Shown here piece by piece: positions 1 to 9,668 of a stretch of 24,914 nucleotides of DNA. Positions within the stretch are counted from its first letter, which is position 1. Every line of letters begins with the position of its first letter. The DNA comes from Oppiella nova (taxonomy: Eukaryota; Arthropoda; Arachnida; Sarcoptiformes; Oppiidae): contig CAJPVJ010000453.1 of assembly GCA_905397405.1 (NCBI GenBank), positions 1-24,914 of the forward strand. The letters are read 5' to 3'. Under the pieces are notes generated by a model. It saw only the letters and a program-made list of their open reading frames with translations, made no database searches and was not told the origin of the DNA. The translations under genes and the position numbers were made by a program.

Positions 1-56
1 ATCTGTATATCATATATGAAATAAATAAAGGATAAATTGAGTTAAAATTAAAATAT

Positions 57-62
57 TTTATT
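57..62 (-). terminator. Poly(A) signal for the 180-1329 gene
   Basis: On the minus strand this reads AATAAA, about 118 nt downstream of the stop codon of the unknown membrane-protein gene. Position and orientation fit a 3' end signal, but the hexamer is common by chance in such AT-rich DNA. Confidence 0.5.
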
Positions 63-179
63 GTTTTCTCAACAAATGTTACGTTAAATAATGATTAAAA
101 TATACAGTAACTCTGAATACATGTACATATATTTCACAAAAATAATAATATGTCCGCAAATAAGGCATTAATCTAACGG

Positions 180-1329
180 TTAGTCTTCAAAATAAGCGGA
201 ATCTCTTTTGGAGTTCTTTATGAGAATATCGATTAAGTCATCCAAAAGACCCAATTTCTTGGCGTCGCTTATCATCCGTTGGATTGCAATCAGATTATTG
301 TCTTTTGGGAGTTGTTGTGAGGATGTGGTCGAGAATTCGCCTGAAGTTGAGGTCAAAGGGGAAGACAAGTCTTGTGGAGACAAGTCCTGAGGAGAAGACA
401 ATGCTTGTGGAGATTGCGGTTCCAATTGATTTGATAATTGAATCGTGGATTCATTGCTTAAATTTGCTAATTTATGATTAAATGATTTATTTAAATGATT
501 TGATGATGAGTTTAATGATGAGACCAATAGCTTGTCATTCATTATACTATTGTTGTGCTCATTAACAACATTCAAATCCGTCAAATCCCACTCCAGAGTA
601 GGCGTCTGTGGTTCAGTCATACAATAATTGAATTTCTCGTTCAGATCGGATTCAGTGGCCAGACTTGAGCTCATGTCTGGCCCTAAGCTAAACATTTTGG
701 ACTCAAATTTCACATTAGAGTCCTTCACATCAAAGATCTGTTCATCGATTTCATAAACAGAGCGCTTTATGTCTTCTATTTGATCCAAAAGCAGATCTAA
801 TTTGGCGACAGTATTGGTGCCAATCATTTGCAGCGATGGCGTCCGAACTGAAGAGTCGTAATCATAGCTATCAGTCATATTAAACACTAAATCGGATGCG
901 TTTGATGAGAGAGAAGGCGTGTAGTCAACGGTTGGACACCACTTGACATATGGAGTCGAAGTGAAGACTTTGTATTTGAGGCTTGCATTGGATTTGTCAC
1001 ATGAGCTCATCTCTTGCGAGTCCTCACGAGTTATTGCTCGAGCGAAACCAAACGGAAGTCTTTTCTCTCTTTTCTTCTTCTTATTGGTTATCAATTTATA
1101 GCATATAAGAGATCCCACGCCAAGAAGTACTACGAGTGACGAGAATTTCACTGAAAATACACATAAAATGAGATAATTATTGTGAAAGTATTGATAGAGA
1201 AAAACCTTCGCTGAAGGGGTTGTTATCTAAGAGTTGTCCACAATTGGGACAAAGAGGACAACTCTGTTGGAAGAAGAGGGAGAACTCGATGGAAGAGAAA
1301 CACACTTTGAGGTCACAGACCGACAACAT
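180..1329 (-). CDS. Unknown single-pass membrane protein with N-terminal Cys cluster, two exons
   Basis: I do not recognise this family. Exon 1 is 1329-1206 and exon 2 is 1150-180, joined over a 55-bp GT-AG intron (1205-1151); the junction codon G+TG keeps the frame. The unspliced exon-2 frame would begin at a GTG directly after a TTTTCAG acceptor, so it is not a real start. ATG at 1327-1329 opens exon 1. The spliced product is about 364 aa. Residues 1-41 hold a compact cysteine cluster, SCPLCPNCGQ (C24, C27, C30; also C5 and C10), which could bind metal. A hydrophobic segment, FSSLVVLLGVGSLICYKLI (about 44-62), is followed by a basic patch NKKKKREKR, the pattern of a signal anchor in the ER or outer mitochondrial membrane. 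The remaining 290 residues are Ser/Asn/Asp-rich and probably disordered, ending in an amphipathic stretch (ISDAKKLGLLDDLIDILI). It is divergent from the MTR4 gene, about 1.5 kb away. Gene model fairly sure; function unknown. Confidence 0.65.
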
Positions 1330-2810
1330 CTCAATCCATCTCTCACTCAATCAATCCATACAATTGTCTGACATTTCATTTTCAACTCATTTTGATTTCA
1401 TTTCATTTCATTATTTCTACAAATATTTTGATTTCATGATTAACTCGATTGCAAACAAAAGCATAAATAATGGATTAAATGAGGAAACAGTGAAGTAATT
1501 GCTATTAATTATAATAAAAACATAATTAACAGCAATAATAGTGATTATAACCGAAAACACAACAAATCAATAGTCAGTCAATGCATTGACAGTGAAGTAA
1601 ACAATAAACTCAACGCTACTGAACACCACTGACTGCACCACCAGAACACGCATGACATGTAATATAAGATACTCTCTCCAGTAGGTCACCTCACTATGCC
1701 TGGTCAGTTTAGTCGGTTTAGTCACTTTGGTCAATTTGCTATTTAACTGCCACAAAGTTACAATTAATCAACTTGGTATATTACAATGAATGGCCAATGA
1801 GTTACGATAACATAGCAGTTAGAACACAGTTCTCAATACAGTATTAAAACTTATGTTTTAATTGTAATTAACATTTTGAAAAATAATTAATGTTAATTTA
1901 AATACTGTTTATTTTATACGCTTAAGGTCAAAATTCTTGTTAGTACAGTATAAAGTATTGTCAACTACAATATTATAAAATTTAAATTATAAATTTAAAA
2001 ATATATATTTAAAATATAAATGGTAAAATGAAAATACTTTATTCAATACAGTGTATTACAGTATTTCAATACAGCTTATTAAAATGTGTAAGGTAAAACT
2101 GACTGCTTTTTACTAAATTTTGTAGTCTATAAGTTATAGCCTATAACTGAGAAACAAAAAATAATATCTTACTCGTTAGTTGTATAATACTTGTATTCAA
2201 AGTATATATACTATCAGGTACATTATTACTAAAATTGCAAAAATATCCTATTTAAAAGTTTACATGAATTACTGTATGAAATGTAGCTTGACACATTTCT
2301 CACGCAGCGTGAGTCACACCAAATAAGTACTGTATGTTACATGTGCATTATTTTTGGAAAATTGGCAAGGTAATGAATGAGTGCATGCTGTCATATTTAA
2401 TGATCACAATTAATAGTTTAATAAATTGAATCAATTAATAAATAACTTGAAAGTAGAGAATAGATTGCATGCATTTCCGTAACAGTAATTCATTGAATAC
2501 TTACAAATGACATACATTTTGCACTCATTGAGCCCACAGTGCATACATTATTGACAAATGATTACAAATATATCAAATACATAAACAATTATTTGAATGC
2601 AATTCAATCCCAAATGAATGCCAAATTGAATGACAATTTCAAATTCATTTCAATTGCAGGCAAACAGTGAGAACGGCCTCCCATTGGCTGACAGTAGGGG
2701 TCATCTTCACATCACAGACTGTCACATAGACTCTCATTGTTTGCCATTTAATGGTCACATGTTTCTCACAATTGGTGTCACAAACAGACTCGCATTGAAG
2801 TGGTGAAGAC
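1330..2810. other. Intergenic AT-rich DNA between two divergent genes
   Basis: No supportable gene. The stretch is strongly AT-rich, with several short inverted repeats and five copies of a TACNGTA heptamer (starts 1837, 1944, 2057, 2270, 2328). Short ORFs at 1567-1755 and 1220-1498 have no protein-like composition or splice context. It must contain the promoters of the leftward unknown gene and of MTR4; no clear TATA box can be assigned. Confidence 0.6.
2299..2313. promoter_or_regulatory. Perfect dyad CTCACGC-A-GCGTGAG upstream of MTR4
   Basis: A 7+1+7 perfect inverted repeat, unusually GC-rich for its surroundings, lies about 500 bp upstream of the MTR4 start. Each arm holds the GCGTG/CACGC core bound by bHLH-PAS factors in animals. 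This is a pattern match only; binding is an inference. Confidence 0.25.
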
Positions 2811-5800
2811 ATGGATCTGTTTGATGTGTTTGAGTCGACGGCTTGTGAGGCACCGAAGAAACGAAAACTCGATGAATCAGAAGAGAAAGAATGCGAAGAA
2901 TTAATAAATTCTGTAATTGATGTCCAAAACTCAGACAAGGAGTCCAAGAAAGTGAAAGGTGTCCAAGAAGTGGAAGTCATCGAAATCGATGACCAAAATG
3001 AAGGAAACACTGAAACTACTGAAAAGCCTGAAGAGAAAAGTGAAGAATTAGTGGCGAAGACTGTGTGTCACGAACTGGAGGGCAAGGGATCGTGTCTTCA
3101 CGAAGTTGTCCTTCCAGTTGGTCTCGAATATGTGGCCCTCAGAGAGAACACCGACAATCAGAAACCGGCCAAAGAGTATGAGTTTGTTTTGGATCCCTTC
3201 CAGAAAGAGGCCATTCTTTGCATTGATAACAATCAAAGTGTTTTAGGTATTCATTCATTGAATGATTTGTTGTTTTATTGATTTGTTTACTAATTGTATA
3301 CTAATTGATATTTCAGTGTCGGCCCACACTTCGGCCGGTAAGACAGTTGTGGCCGAGTATGCGATCGCCATGTCTTTGAGGGACAAACAGCGAGTGATAT
3401 ACACGACACCGATTAAAGCGTTGAGTAATCAGAAGTACCGGGAATTCCACGAAGAGTTCGAAGACGTGGGTCTCATCACAGGAGACGTGACTATAAACCC
3501 GACGGCTTCTTGTCTTATAATGACGACAGAGATCTTGCGGTTAATGCTGTTCCGCGGCAGTGAGATAATGCGTGAAGTGGGTTGGGTTGTCTTCGATGAG
3601 ATCCATTACATGCGCGACAGAGAGCGCGGTGTCGTCTGGGAGGAGACCATCATCTTATTGCCCGATACCGTCCACTATGTCTTCCTATCGGCCACTATTC
3701 CCAACGCCCGACAGTTTGCTGAATGGATCGCTCACTTGCATCAGCAGTCATGTCATGTAGTTTACACTGATTACAGACCCGTCCCTCTCCAGCACTATAT
3801 ATACCCGTCGGGTGGCGATGGCCTCCATTTGGTTGTCGACGAAAACAGCAATTTTAGAGAAGACAACTTCAATCTAGCGATGAATGTCTTGCAAAACGCT
3901 GGCGACGCCGCTAAAGGAGACTTTGCAATGAGGGGTCGCAAGGGAGGCATGAAGGGTATGCCTCTTATTGGTTATAATTTAATGAATATAACTTTAATTT
4001 GTATGAATTTAAAGGCGAATCCAATTGCCTGAAAGTGATCCGGACAATAATGGAGAGAAACTTAGCGCCGGTTATAGTGTTTAGTTTCAGCAAAAAGGAG
4101 TGCGAATCCTATGCCTTACAGATGAGTAAATTGGACTTCAATTCAAGTAAGAAATTTGATATGAAATGGATGTGAAAAGATTGAATTGATTTGATTATTG
4201 TTTAGATGAAGAGAAAGAATTAGTTGAAGAAGTGTTCAATAATGCTATTGATGTGCTTAGCGATGAGGACAAGAAGTTGCCACAGGTTTGCCGTTTGCAA
4301 GACTAGTATTAGTACCGTATGATTGACATGACGTAATATTGTTGTATAGGTTGAGCACATACTGCCTCTTTTGAGACGAGGCATAGGTATCCATCACTCG
4401 GGACTTCTGCCTATAATTAAAGAGACGATTGAAATTTTATTCAGCGAAGGATTGATTAAAGCTTTGTTCGCAACCGAGACCTTTGCAATGGGTCTCAATA
4501 TGCCGGCGCGAACTGTTGTCTTCACAAACGCTCGCAAATTTGACGGAACAGACTTCCGATGGCTTACTTCAGGCGAATACATACAAATGAGTGGTAGAGC
4601 CGGACGAAGAGGTTTAGACGAGAGAGGAATCGTTATTCTCATGATTGACGAGAAGATGAGTCCATCGGTTGGCAAAGAGTTGATTAAAGGGAAGCCCGAC
4701 TTCCTTAACAGCGCTTTTCATTTGACTTATAATATGGTTTTGAATTTACTTCGAGTCGAAGAAGTGAATCCCGAATATATGCTTCAACACAGCTTTTATC
4801 AGTTCCAACACTACTCTCAATATCCAAGACTACAACAAAGTTTGTTCTAAATTTAGTATTTTTTAAATGATTTTTATAACATTTGGTTTCAATTCTTTAG
4901 ACTTAGAAGACCTTCAGAAAGAATATGATTCTATCGGTGTCTTAGATGAACATAATGTTAGCGAATATATTAAAGTCAAAACACAATTAAGTAATTTATC
5001 TCAAGATTTCTTACGATACATAACAAGCCCTCAATACATTATCCCTTTCCTTGTTTCGGGTCGTCTTTTAAAGGTAATTGTATTTCATTTGAACCCAAAT
5101 CTATGACACATTTAACATTTTACTTGTTATATACTTGAAGGTTGTGTCCAATGAAGGGCTTGACATGGATTGGGGAGCAGTCGTTAATTTTAACCGAAAA
5201 GTAGTTAAAAGTCGTTCTCGGAATCCGTCTCTTGAAGAGTCGACTGTATATACGATCGATATTTTGCTACAATTAACCAAAAATTTTGACACTAAAAGCG
5301 ATGTCATAGTCCCTCCAAATGCTGGAGAGAAGGGAGAGATGAGAGTCGTAACCATTTCCCTGACAAACATCACACAAATCAGTTCTCTCAGAATATTTAT
5401 TCCACAAGAGTTACGGAATGTCGATAACAGACAATCAGTTCTTAAGTCTATTTTTGAAGTAAAGAATCGCTTTACGGGCGAAGACAAAGTGGCGAACATT
5501 CCATTATTGGATCCGATCGAAGACATGAAGATTAAAGACAAAGAGTTTAAATCGATTGTTAAAAAGATTGAATCGTGTGAGAAGAGGTTCACCGAATTTA
5601 AGGCAATCGACTCGAATGCCATTCAATTGTTTGAAAAGAAGAGCAAAGTATCGGAAGAGATGAAGAAAGTGAGACAAGACGTGAAGAAAGCCCAGAGTTT
5701 GCTACAAATGAATGAATTGAAGTGCAGAAAGAGAGTCCTCAGACGTCTCGGCTATTGTACGGCCGCTGATGTGATCGAAATCAAAGGACGCGTCGCCTGT

Positions 5801-6360
5801 GAGATAACCAGGTATTGAATCAATTGTTTTTCAATTGTTTGTTCAATTGGTTAACATTTTATATTCTTTCCCAAAGCGGCGATGAATTACTGCTCACAGA
5901 AATGTTATTCAACGGTGTATTCAATGACCTCAACGTTTACCAAATTTCTGCACTTTTGAGTTGTTTTGTATTCGAGGAGAAGACGCAACAAATCCCTAAA
6001 CTGACGGATGAATTGGCGAAACCCTTGCGAACAATGCAAGAGTTGGCCAAAAGGATAGCAACCGTTTCTATTGAAGCAAAACTAGATTTAGACGAAAATG
6101 TTTATATTGAAAAATTTAAGCCAAACCTAATGGATGTGATCTATTCATGGGCTAAAGGATCCACTTTTGCACAGTTATGCAAAATGACTGACGCTTTTGA
6201 GGGTTCAATCATTCGGTGTATGAGAAGGTTAGAGGAATTGTTGCGCCAAATGTGTCAGTCCGCCAAAGTTATTGGGAATACAGATCTCGAGAACAAGTTT
6301 TCCGAAGCCATTAAACTAATAAAACGTGACATTGTTTTCGCCGCAAGTCTTTACCTTTAG
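2811..6360 (+). CDS. MTREX: Exosome RNA helicase MTR4 (SKIV2L2/MTREX), eight exons
   Basis: Nuclear Ski2-like DExH helicase that feeds RNA to the exosome as the motor of TRAMP and related complexes. Exons: 2811-3246, 3317-3955, 4015-4146, 4206-4285, 4350-4839, 4901-5073, 5141-5811, 5877-6360. All introns are GT-AG, 59-70 bp, and every junction keeps the frame. The product is about 1,034 aa, close to the roughly 1,040 aa of animal MTR4. The N-terminus is acidic/Lys-rich. Visible motifs: motif [10 protein letters not shown] (about 147-155, K154 in the P-loop), motif Ia [18 protein letters not shown] box [11 protein letters not shown] (about 239-242), motif [31 protein letters not shown], and motif [12 protein letters not shown]. 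The arch/KOW insertion follows, including [17 protein letters not shown], and the helical bundle ends in [13 protein letters not shown], the conserved MTR4 C-terminus. The exon-5 donor (GTTTGT at 4840) was chosen because it alone joins the frames and restores the alignment. Convergent with SUB1. Confidence 0.96.
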
Positions 6361-6777
6361 TTGATTTGTGTTTATTTTTAATAAAATTGTTTGTATACTG
6401 TATGTAATTCATTCATATATCAAATTTCAATTAATCCTATATTTATGAAATCATTAAAATAAAAATGATTTTGATTTGATTAAAATTTTTGTTTATTTGA
6501 TCCCATATTTGTTATAAATTACAATTGTATTGAGAACTACAGGATTAGTGAATGAAATAATAAATGCATTTGACAGCTATTTAGATGATAGTCGTCTGAT
6601 ATTTGTTTAAGAATTGAATTAAAAATCAAATAGAAATGAATGAAACAAATAATAAAATACTGCTTTTGTCCACAAATAATGAGGAGATGTGTGGAGAAGT
6701 GATTGAATCCTAGAAATGATACAAAACTTCATTAAATGATAAAAATAAAATAAATCCCGGAATGAGTAATACATGAA
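6361..6777. other. Convergent 3' intergenic region (MTR4 / SUB1)
   Basis: AT-rich spacer of 417 bp between two facing stop codons. It holds the MTR4 poly(A) signal and, for the minus strand, an AATAAA at 6492-6497 that could end SUB1 with a 3' UTR of roughly 280 nt. No gene seen. Confidence 0.55.
6380..6385 (+). terminator. Poly(A) signal of MTR4
   Basis: AATAAA 20 nt after the MTR4 stop codon, in the sense orientation, implying a very short 3' UTR. Confidence 0.6.
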
Positions 6778-7371
6778 TCAATCGGAGTCTGAATCAGACA
6801 ACGCCTTCTTCGACTTCTTTGATTTCTTATGGCCATCATCCGAGTCGTCGTCGGAATCGGATTTCTTAGATGTCTTCGACTTCTTGATGCCATCATCCGA
6901 ATCGTCGTCGGACTCGGATTTCTTGCTTTTCTGTGGCATCGACTTGGACTTCTTGCGACGACTGGACTCATCGTCTGAATCAGAATCAGATGCCTTGGAC
7001 TTCTTGGAGCGTTTGTTGCGATCGACAGAGTCTTGCGACTCATCGTCAGAATCGTCGACTTTTTTGATGGCTTTGTCTATTTTGGGCAAAAGCGACACCA
7101 ATTTGTTCCACTCATCCATCGAGAGACTGATGCCCTTCTTGCCGGGCTTTTGGTCGCCGTTGTCATCGGTGTAGAACTCGCGCACATCCACTCGGGTCTG
7201 ACCCCTGAACTCAGATATCGACACAAATCGAGTTCTACTGATTTGAAAGGATTTGTCTGAAGAGGACGACTGTTGACCTGTTTTGGCACATATTTCAGTC
7301 AATGGACACCATTTGTCTCAAGACATACCTCTGGCCGATGAGTAGGGCTTTGATTTAGATCTAAACGACAT
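6778..7371 (-). CDS. SUB1: RNA polymerase II transcriptional coactivator p15/PC4 (SUB1), two exons
   Basis: PC4 is a nuclear single-stranded-DNA-binding cofactor of RNA polymerase II, also linked to DNA repair. Exon 1 is 7371-7329 (ATG TCG TTT, 14 codons plus one base) and exon 2 is 7277-6778, over a 51-bp intron with a GTATGT donor and an AAAACAG acceptor. The unspliced ORF appears to begin at a TTG, which is intron sequence. The product is about 180 aa. Residues 25-87 form the PC4 fold: FQISRTRFVSISEFRGQ, VDVREFYTD, KPGKKGISLSMDEWNKL. The usual N-terminal Ser/acidic/Lys region is nearly absent (only QSSSSDKS precedes the fold). Instead a 90-residue C-terminal tail alternates SDSDDDSDDG and KKSKKSKK blocks, with two 57-nt tandem units. 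In human PC4 and fly Ssb-c31a this type of region lies before the fold. Downstream of RPS3A on the same strand. Confidence 0.92.
6809..6922 (-). repeat. Two tandem 57-nt units encoding the Ser/Asp/Lys tail of SUB1
   Basis: The segment around CCATCATCCGA at 6833 recurs at 6890, 57 nt later, with few differences. Each unit encodes 19 residues of the form SKKS-(E/D)-SDDDSDDG-(I/H)-KKSK. The unit length is a multiple of three, so expansion keeps the frame. Confidence 0.7.
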
Positions 7372-7893
7372 CCCAATGGCAGCCAATTATGACTGAAATA
7401 GATGTCTAAATGAATGCAATCCTAAGAACCGGTAATGAATGCAATGAACGAATCGTCTGCTTTTCACACCTTTTGCTAGAATACTAACAATGAATGCAAT
7501 TATTATAAAATCCCTTTTCTATGAGATTCTGCACTAAGGGGTCACACATTTGACTACATATCTATACATCACTTATGGATAACCCTATAAACAGGTCTCA
7601 AATTGTGGAAAATGTGATTAAAAGGCTATTCAACCAGAAAGTGATACAGTATTACCGTACTATGATCGGGGTAAATGTTATTAGGATTAAGGTTTAATTG
7701 TTTACAATGGCACTAAACATACGTTTGGTGCGACTTCTCTCTATACCCCTATAATCTCATGTATTATACAACTTTACACTCAAATTAATTAAACATGAAT
7801 TTGTGGCAATAATAAGACTAAGACCGGTAAAAGGGGTAAACACTTGGAGTGTAATTCAATTAAATAAATGAAAAGACAATTAATTCAAAAACA
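7372..7893. other. Intergenic spacer between RPS3A and SUB1
   Basis: About 520 bp with no supportable gene. It must contain the SUB1 promoter near 7372-7500 and the RPS3A 3' end. Two TACNGTA heptamers lie side by side (7645-7651 and 7653-7659). Confidence 0.5.
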
Positions 7894-7899
7894 TTTATT
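7894..7899 (-). terminator. Poly(A) signal of RPS3A
   Basis: Minus-strand AATAAA located 35 nt beyond the RPS3A stop codon, implying a short 3' UTR as is usual for ribosomal protein mRNAs. Confidence 0.6.
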
Positions 7900-7933
7900 A
7901 GATTTCATTATAAGAGTTGATTACAAGCGGTGT

Positions 7934-8734
7934 TCAGACACTCTCCTGAACGGGTGGTTCGTATCCCTCAGGTCTGTCCACTTTCATGGGCTCCTCTCCG
8001 GGGGCCACGGGAGCGGCAGTGCCTTTAGTGGTCTCGCCGTGGATTTCGAGCAGTTTTCCCAAATCAAACTTAGGTTTCTTCAAAACCTTCACTTTCCTGA
8101 TCATCACGTCATGCAAAGGGTATATCGATTGACACGACTTCTCGATGTCTTTAGCGATCGAGTCGGGGATCAATTTGTTGACCACTTCCTTGAGGTCGCT
8201 GGAGGAGACTTCACGCTGAATGGTGTCAGTCATACGTTTGCGGATTTGTCTCACTTGCGTGTGCTGTGCGTACGAGGTCTTCTTCACCTGGTTTTGCCAT
8301 TTTCTGGTGAATCCGATGCAAAACAAGCGCAACAGATAGCCATCGGTGGTGCGGACGTCCACATTAGCCTCAATGAGGGTCTGCCACTTCTTGACCATTG
8401 AGCGCAACTTATCAGTTGTCAAATCCATGCCATGAAAGTTGGTCAATACGATCCTCCCCTGGACTTCCTCTGCGATGAGTCGGAACTTCTTGTACGCGAT
8501 CTCATCGTTCTGGAGGTCAGCCAACGAGCACTCGAAGACGCGACCCTTGAGTCCCTCGGAAGCGATTCTCGTGCCCTGAGTCTTGTTCACCAGAGTTTTG
8601 CCCACATTTCGCACCGAAAACATCGACGGACTCTTCACGTCATACCACTCCTTACGAGTGAACGGATCCACGATCTTCTTCTTCACGCCCTTTTTGCCTC
8701 CTTTCGCCAAACCCTTGTTCTTTCCGACAGCCAT
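7934..8734 (-). CDS. RPS3A: Small ribosomal subunit protein eS1 (RPS3A), intronless coding region
   Basis: eS1 is a core protein of the cytosolic 40S subunit, close to the mRNA exit region. The 266-aa product is full length (264 aa in human). It starts [20 protein letters not shown], the conserved basic N-terminus, and shows further signatures: [74 protein letters not shown], and an Ile/Lys-rich C-terminal part ([20 protein letters not shown]) before a short disordered tail. There is no intron inside the coding sequence. Its GC content and codon use are well above the surroundings, as expected of a strongly expressed gene. The next gene downstream on the same strand is SUB1. Confidence 0.97.
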   Translation of the reverse strand: MAVGKNKGLAKGGKKGVKKKIVDPFTRKEWYDVKSPSMFSVRNVGKTLVNKTQGTRIASEGLKGRVFECSLADLQNDEIAYKKFRLIAEEVQGRIVLTNFHGMDLTTDKLRSMVKKWQTLIEANVDVRTTDGYLLRLFCIGFTRKWQNQVKKTSYAQHTQVRQIRKRMTDTIQREVSSSDLKEVVNKLIPDSIAKDIEKSCQSIYPLHDVMIRKVKVLKKPKFDLGKLLEIHGETTKGTAAPVAPGEEPMKVDRPEGYEPPVQESV

Positions 8735-8897
8735 TCTCGCGGATCAGACACTTGGACACCAATTAATTATCTATTAAACTGATTTCAAAGTGATCCCAAA
8801 CTATATGTTAAACACGTTTAGAGTCACTCATAACGGAAAAGGAAGTCCTATTCATACAAACCGGGCATCAATTACGTTAGCAGTACTCACACTCACC

Positions 8898-8940
8898 TAT
8901 AGATAGCACTGTCGACACCACTCCACTCTATTTGCTCATC
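8898..8940 (-). other. Possible 5' UTR exon of RPS3A
   Basis: A small GC-richer patch ends on the minus strand in CTATAG followed by GTGAGTGTGAG, a near-consensus donor (exon end at 8897/8898). Several AGs just upstream of the RPS3A ATG could serve as acceptor, for example after AACATATAG. This would give a noncoding first exon and a short leader intron. No transcript evidence; the 5' boundary is a guess. Confidence 0.3.
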
Positions 8941-9614
8941 AAAATTAATGCCAATCTCTTTATCGTTAAGATTAATATCCATATAATTTATGCCTTAATT
9001 CATGATTTACATATCAATTTACAACAAAACTTCATTTAAGTTATCAAGAACAATGATACAATATTAGCCATATACTTTATATTATCAACTGCCTTTGCAA
9101 TACATTAATATTTAGAAATTACAAAATGTGCATGCTACATATTTATTTGTATTTCTATATTTTAACAAGACTATTTAACATTGAACATAAAATAATTATG
9201 AAATATGATATGCACTAATTATTTGCCATAATGTTTTACATGAAATTATGATTATTTGATTACATCTAATGATTTATGAATTAAGCAGTAAATAGTTGAA
9301 TGATGTGTTCATAGAGTTTGGGAAATACTCAAACTCTGTACAGTTTAGTCTCGATATTAAAACATATGAATATAAATGTCATATAATTAGCATTTGATGC
9401 AAATAATAGCATTGATGAGATTAACTCAATTTATTGGTTTCATATAAACGTTAGAAAATGAGATACAAATGAAATGAATGCGAGAATGAATTGGTTGTGA
9501 AGGTGTGGGAGAAGTGGTGTGAATAGAGAGGGTTAGTGTCAAACACATCACTAGACTGTTCAGTTCGCTGAAGAGCTGCTAATTGTAATCGTATTGTCAT
9601 TTGAGTCCATCAGT
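8941..9614. other. Intergenic AT-rich DNA upstream of RPS3A and the small membrane-protein gene
   Basis: Divergent spacer of about 670 bp. No gene, tRNA-like structure or repeat family could be supported. GC content rises from about 9480 toward the start of the rightward gene, consistent with a promoter there. Confidence 0.45.
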
Positions 9615-9668
9615 GGATAAGTCGATGGTCTGAGTGGTGAGTGAAGTGAAGCAATGGTCGACTTATCC
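9615..9668 (+). promoter_or_regulatory. Inverted repeat flanking the start codon of the small membrane protein
   Basis: GGATAAGTCGA (9615-9625) and its exact reverse complement TCGACTTATCC (9658-9668) can pair as an 11-bp stem, extendable by one G-U pair on each side, with a loop of about 32 nt. The ATG at 9654-9656 sits at the edge of the stem, so the structure could influence initiation if the leader is transcribed from upstream of 9615. Regulation is inferred. Confidence 0.35.

Noticed and set aside
1836-1914. Possible MITE bounded by ACAGTATT / AATACTGT inverted ends
   Set aside because: The terminal match is only 8 bp, with no clear target-site duplication and no second copy in the window. 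The ends belong to the dispersed TACNGTA pattern.
5101-5622. A 173-codon minus-strand ORF
   Set aside because: Antisense to conserved MTR4 exon 7.
7868-8401. A 177-codon plus-strand ORF
   Set aside because: Antisense to the certain RPS3A coding sequence; no independent features.
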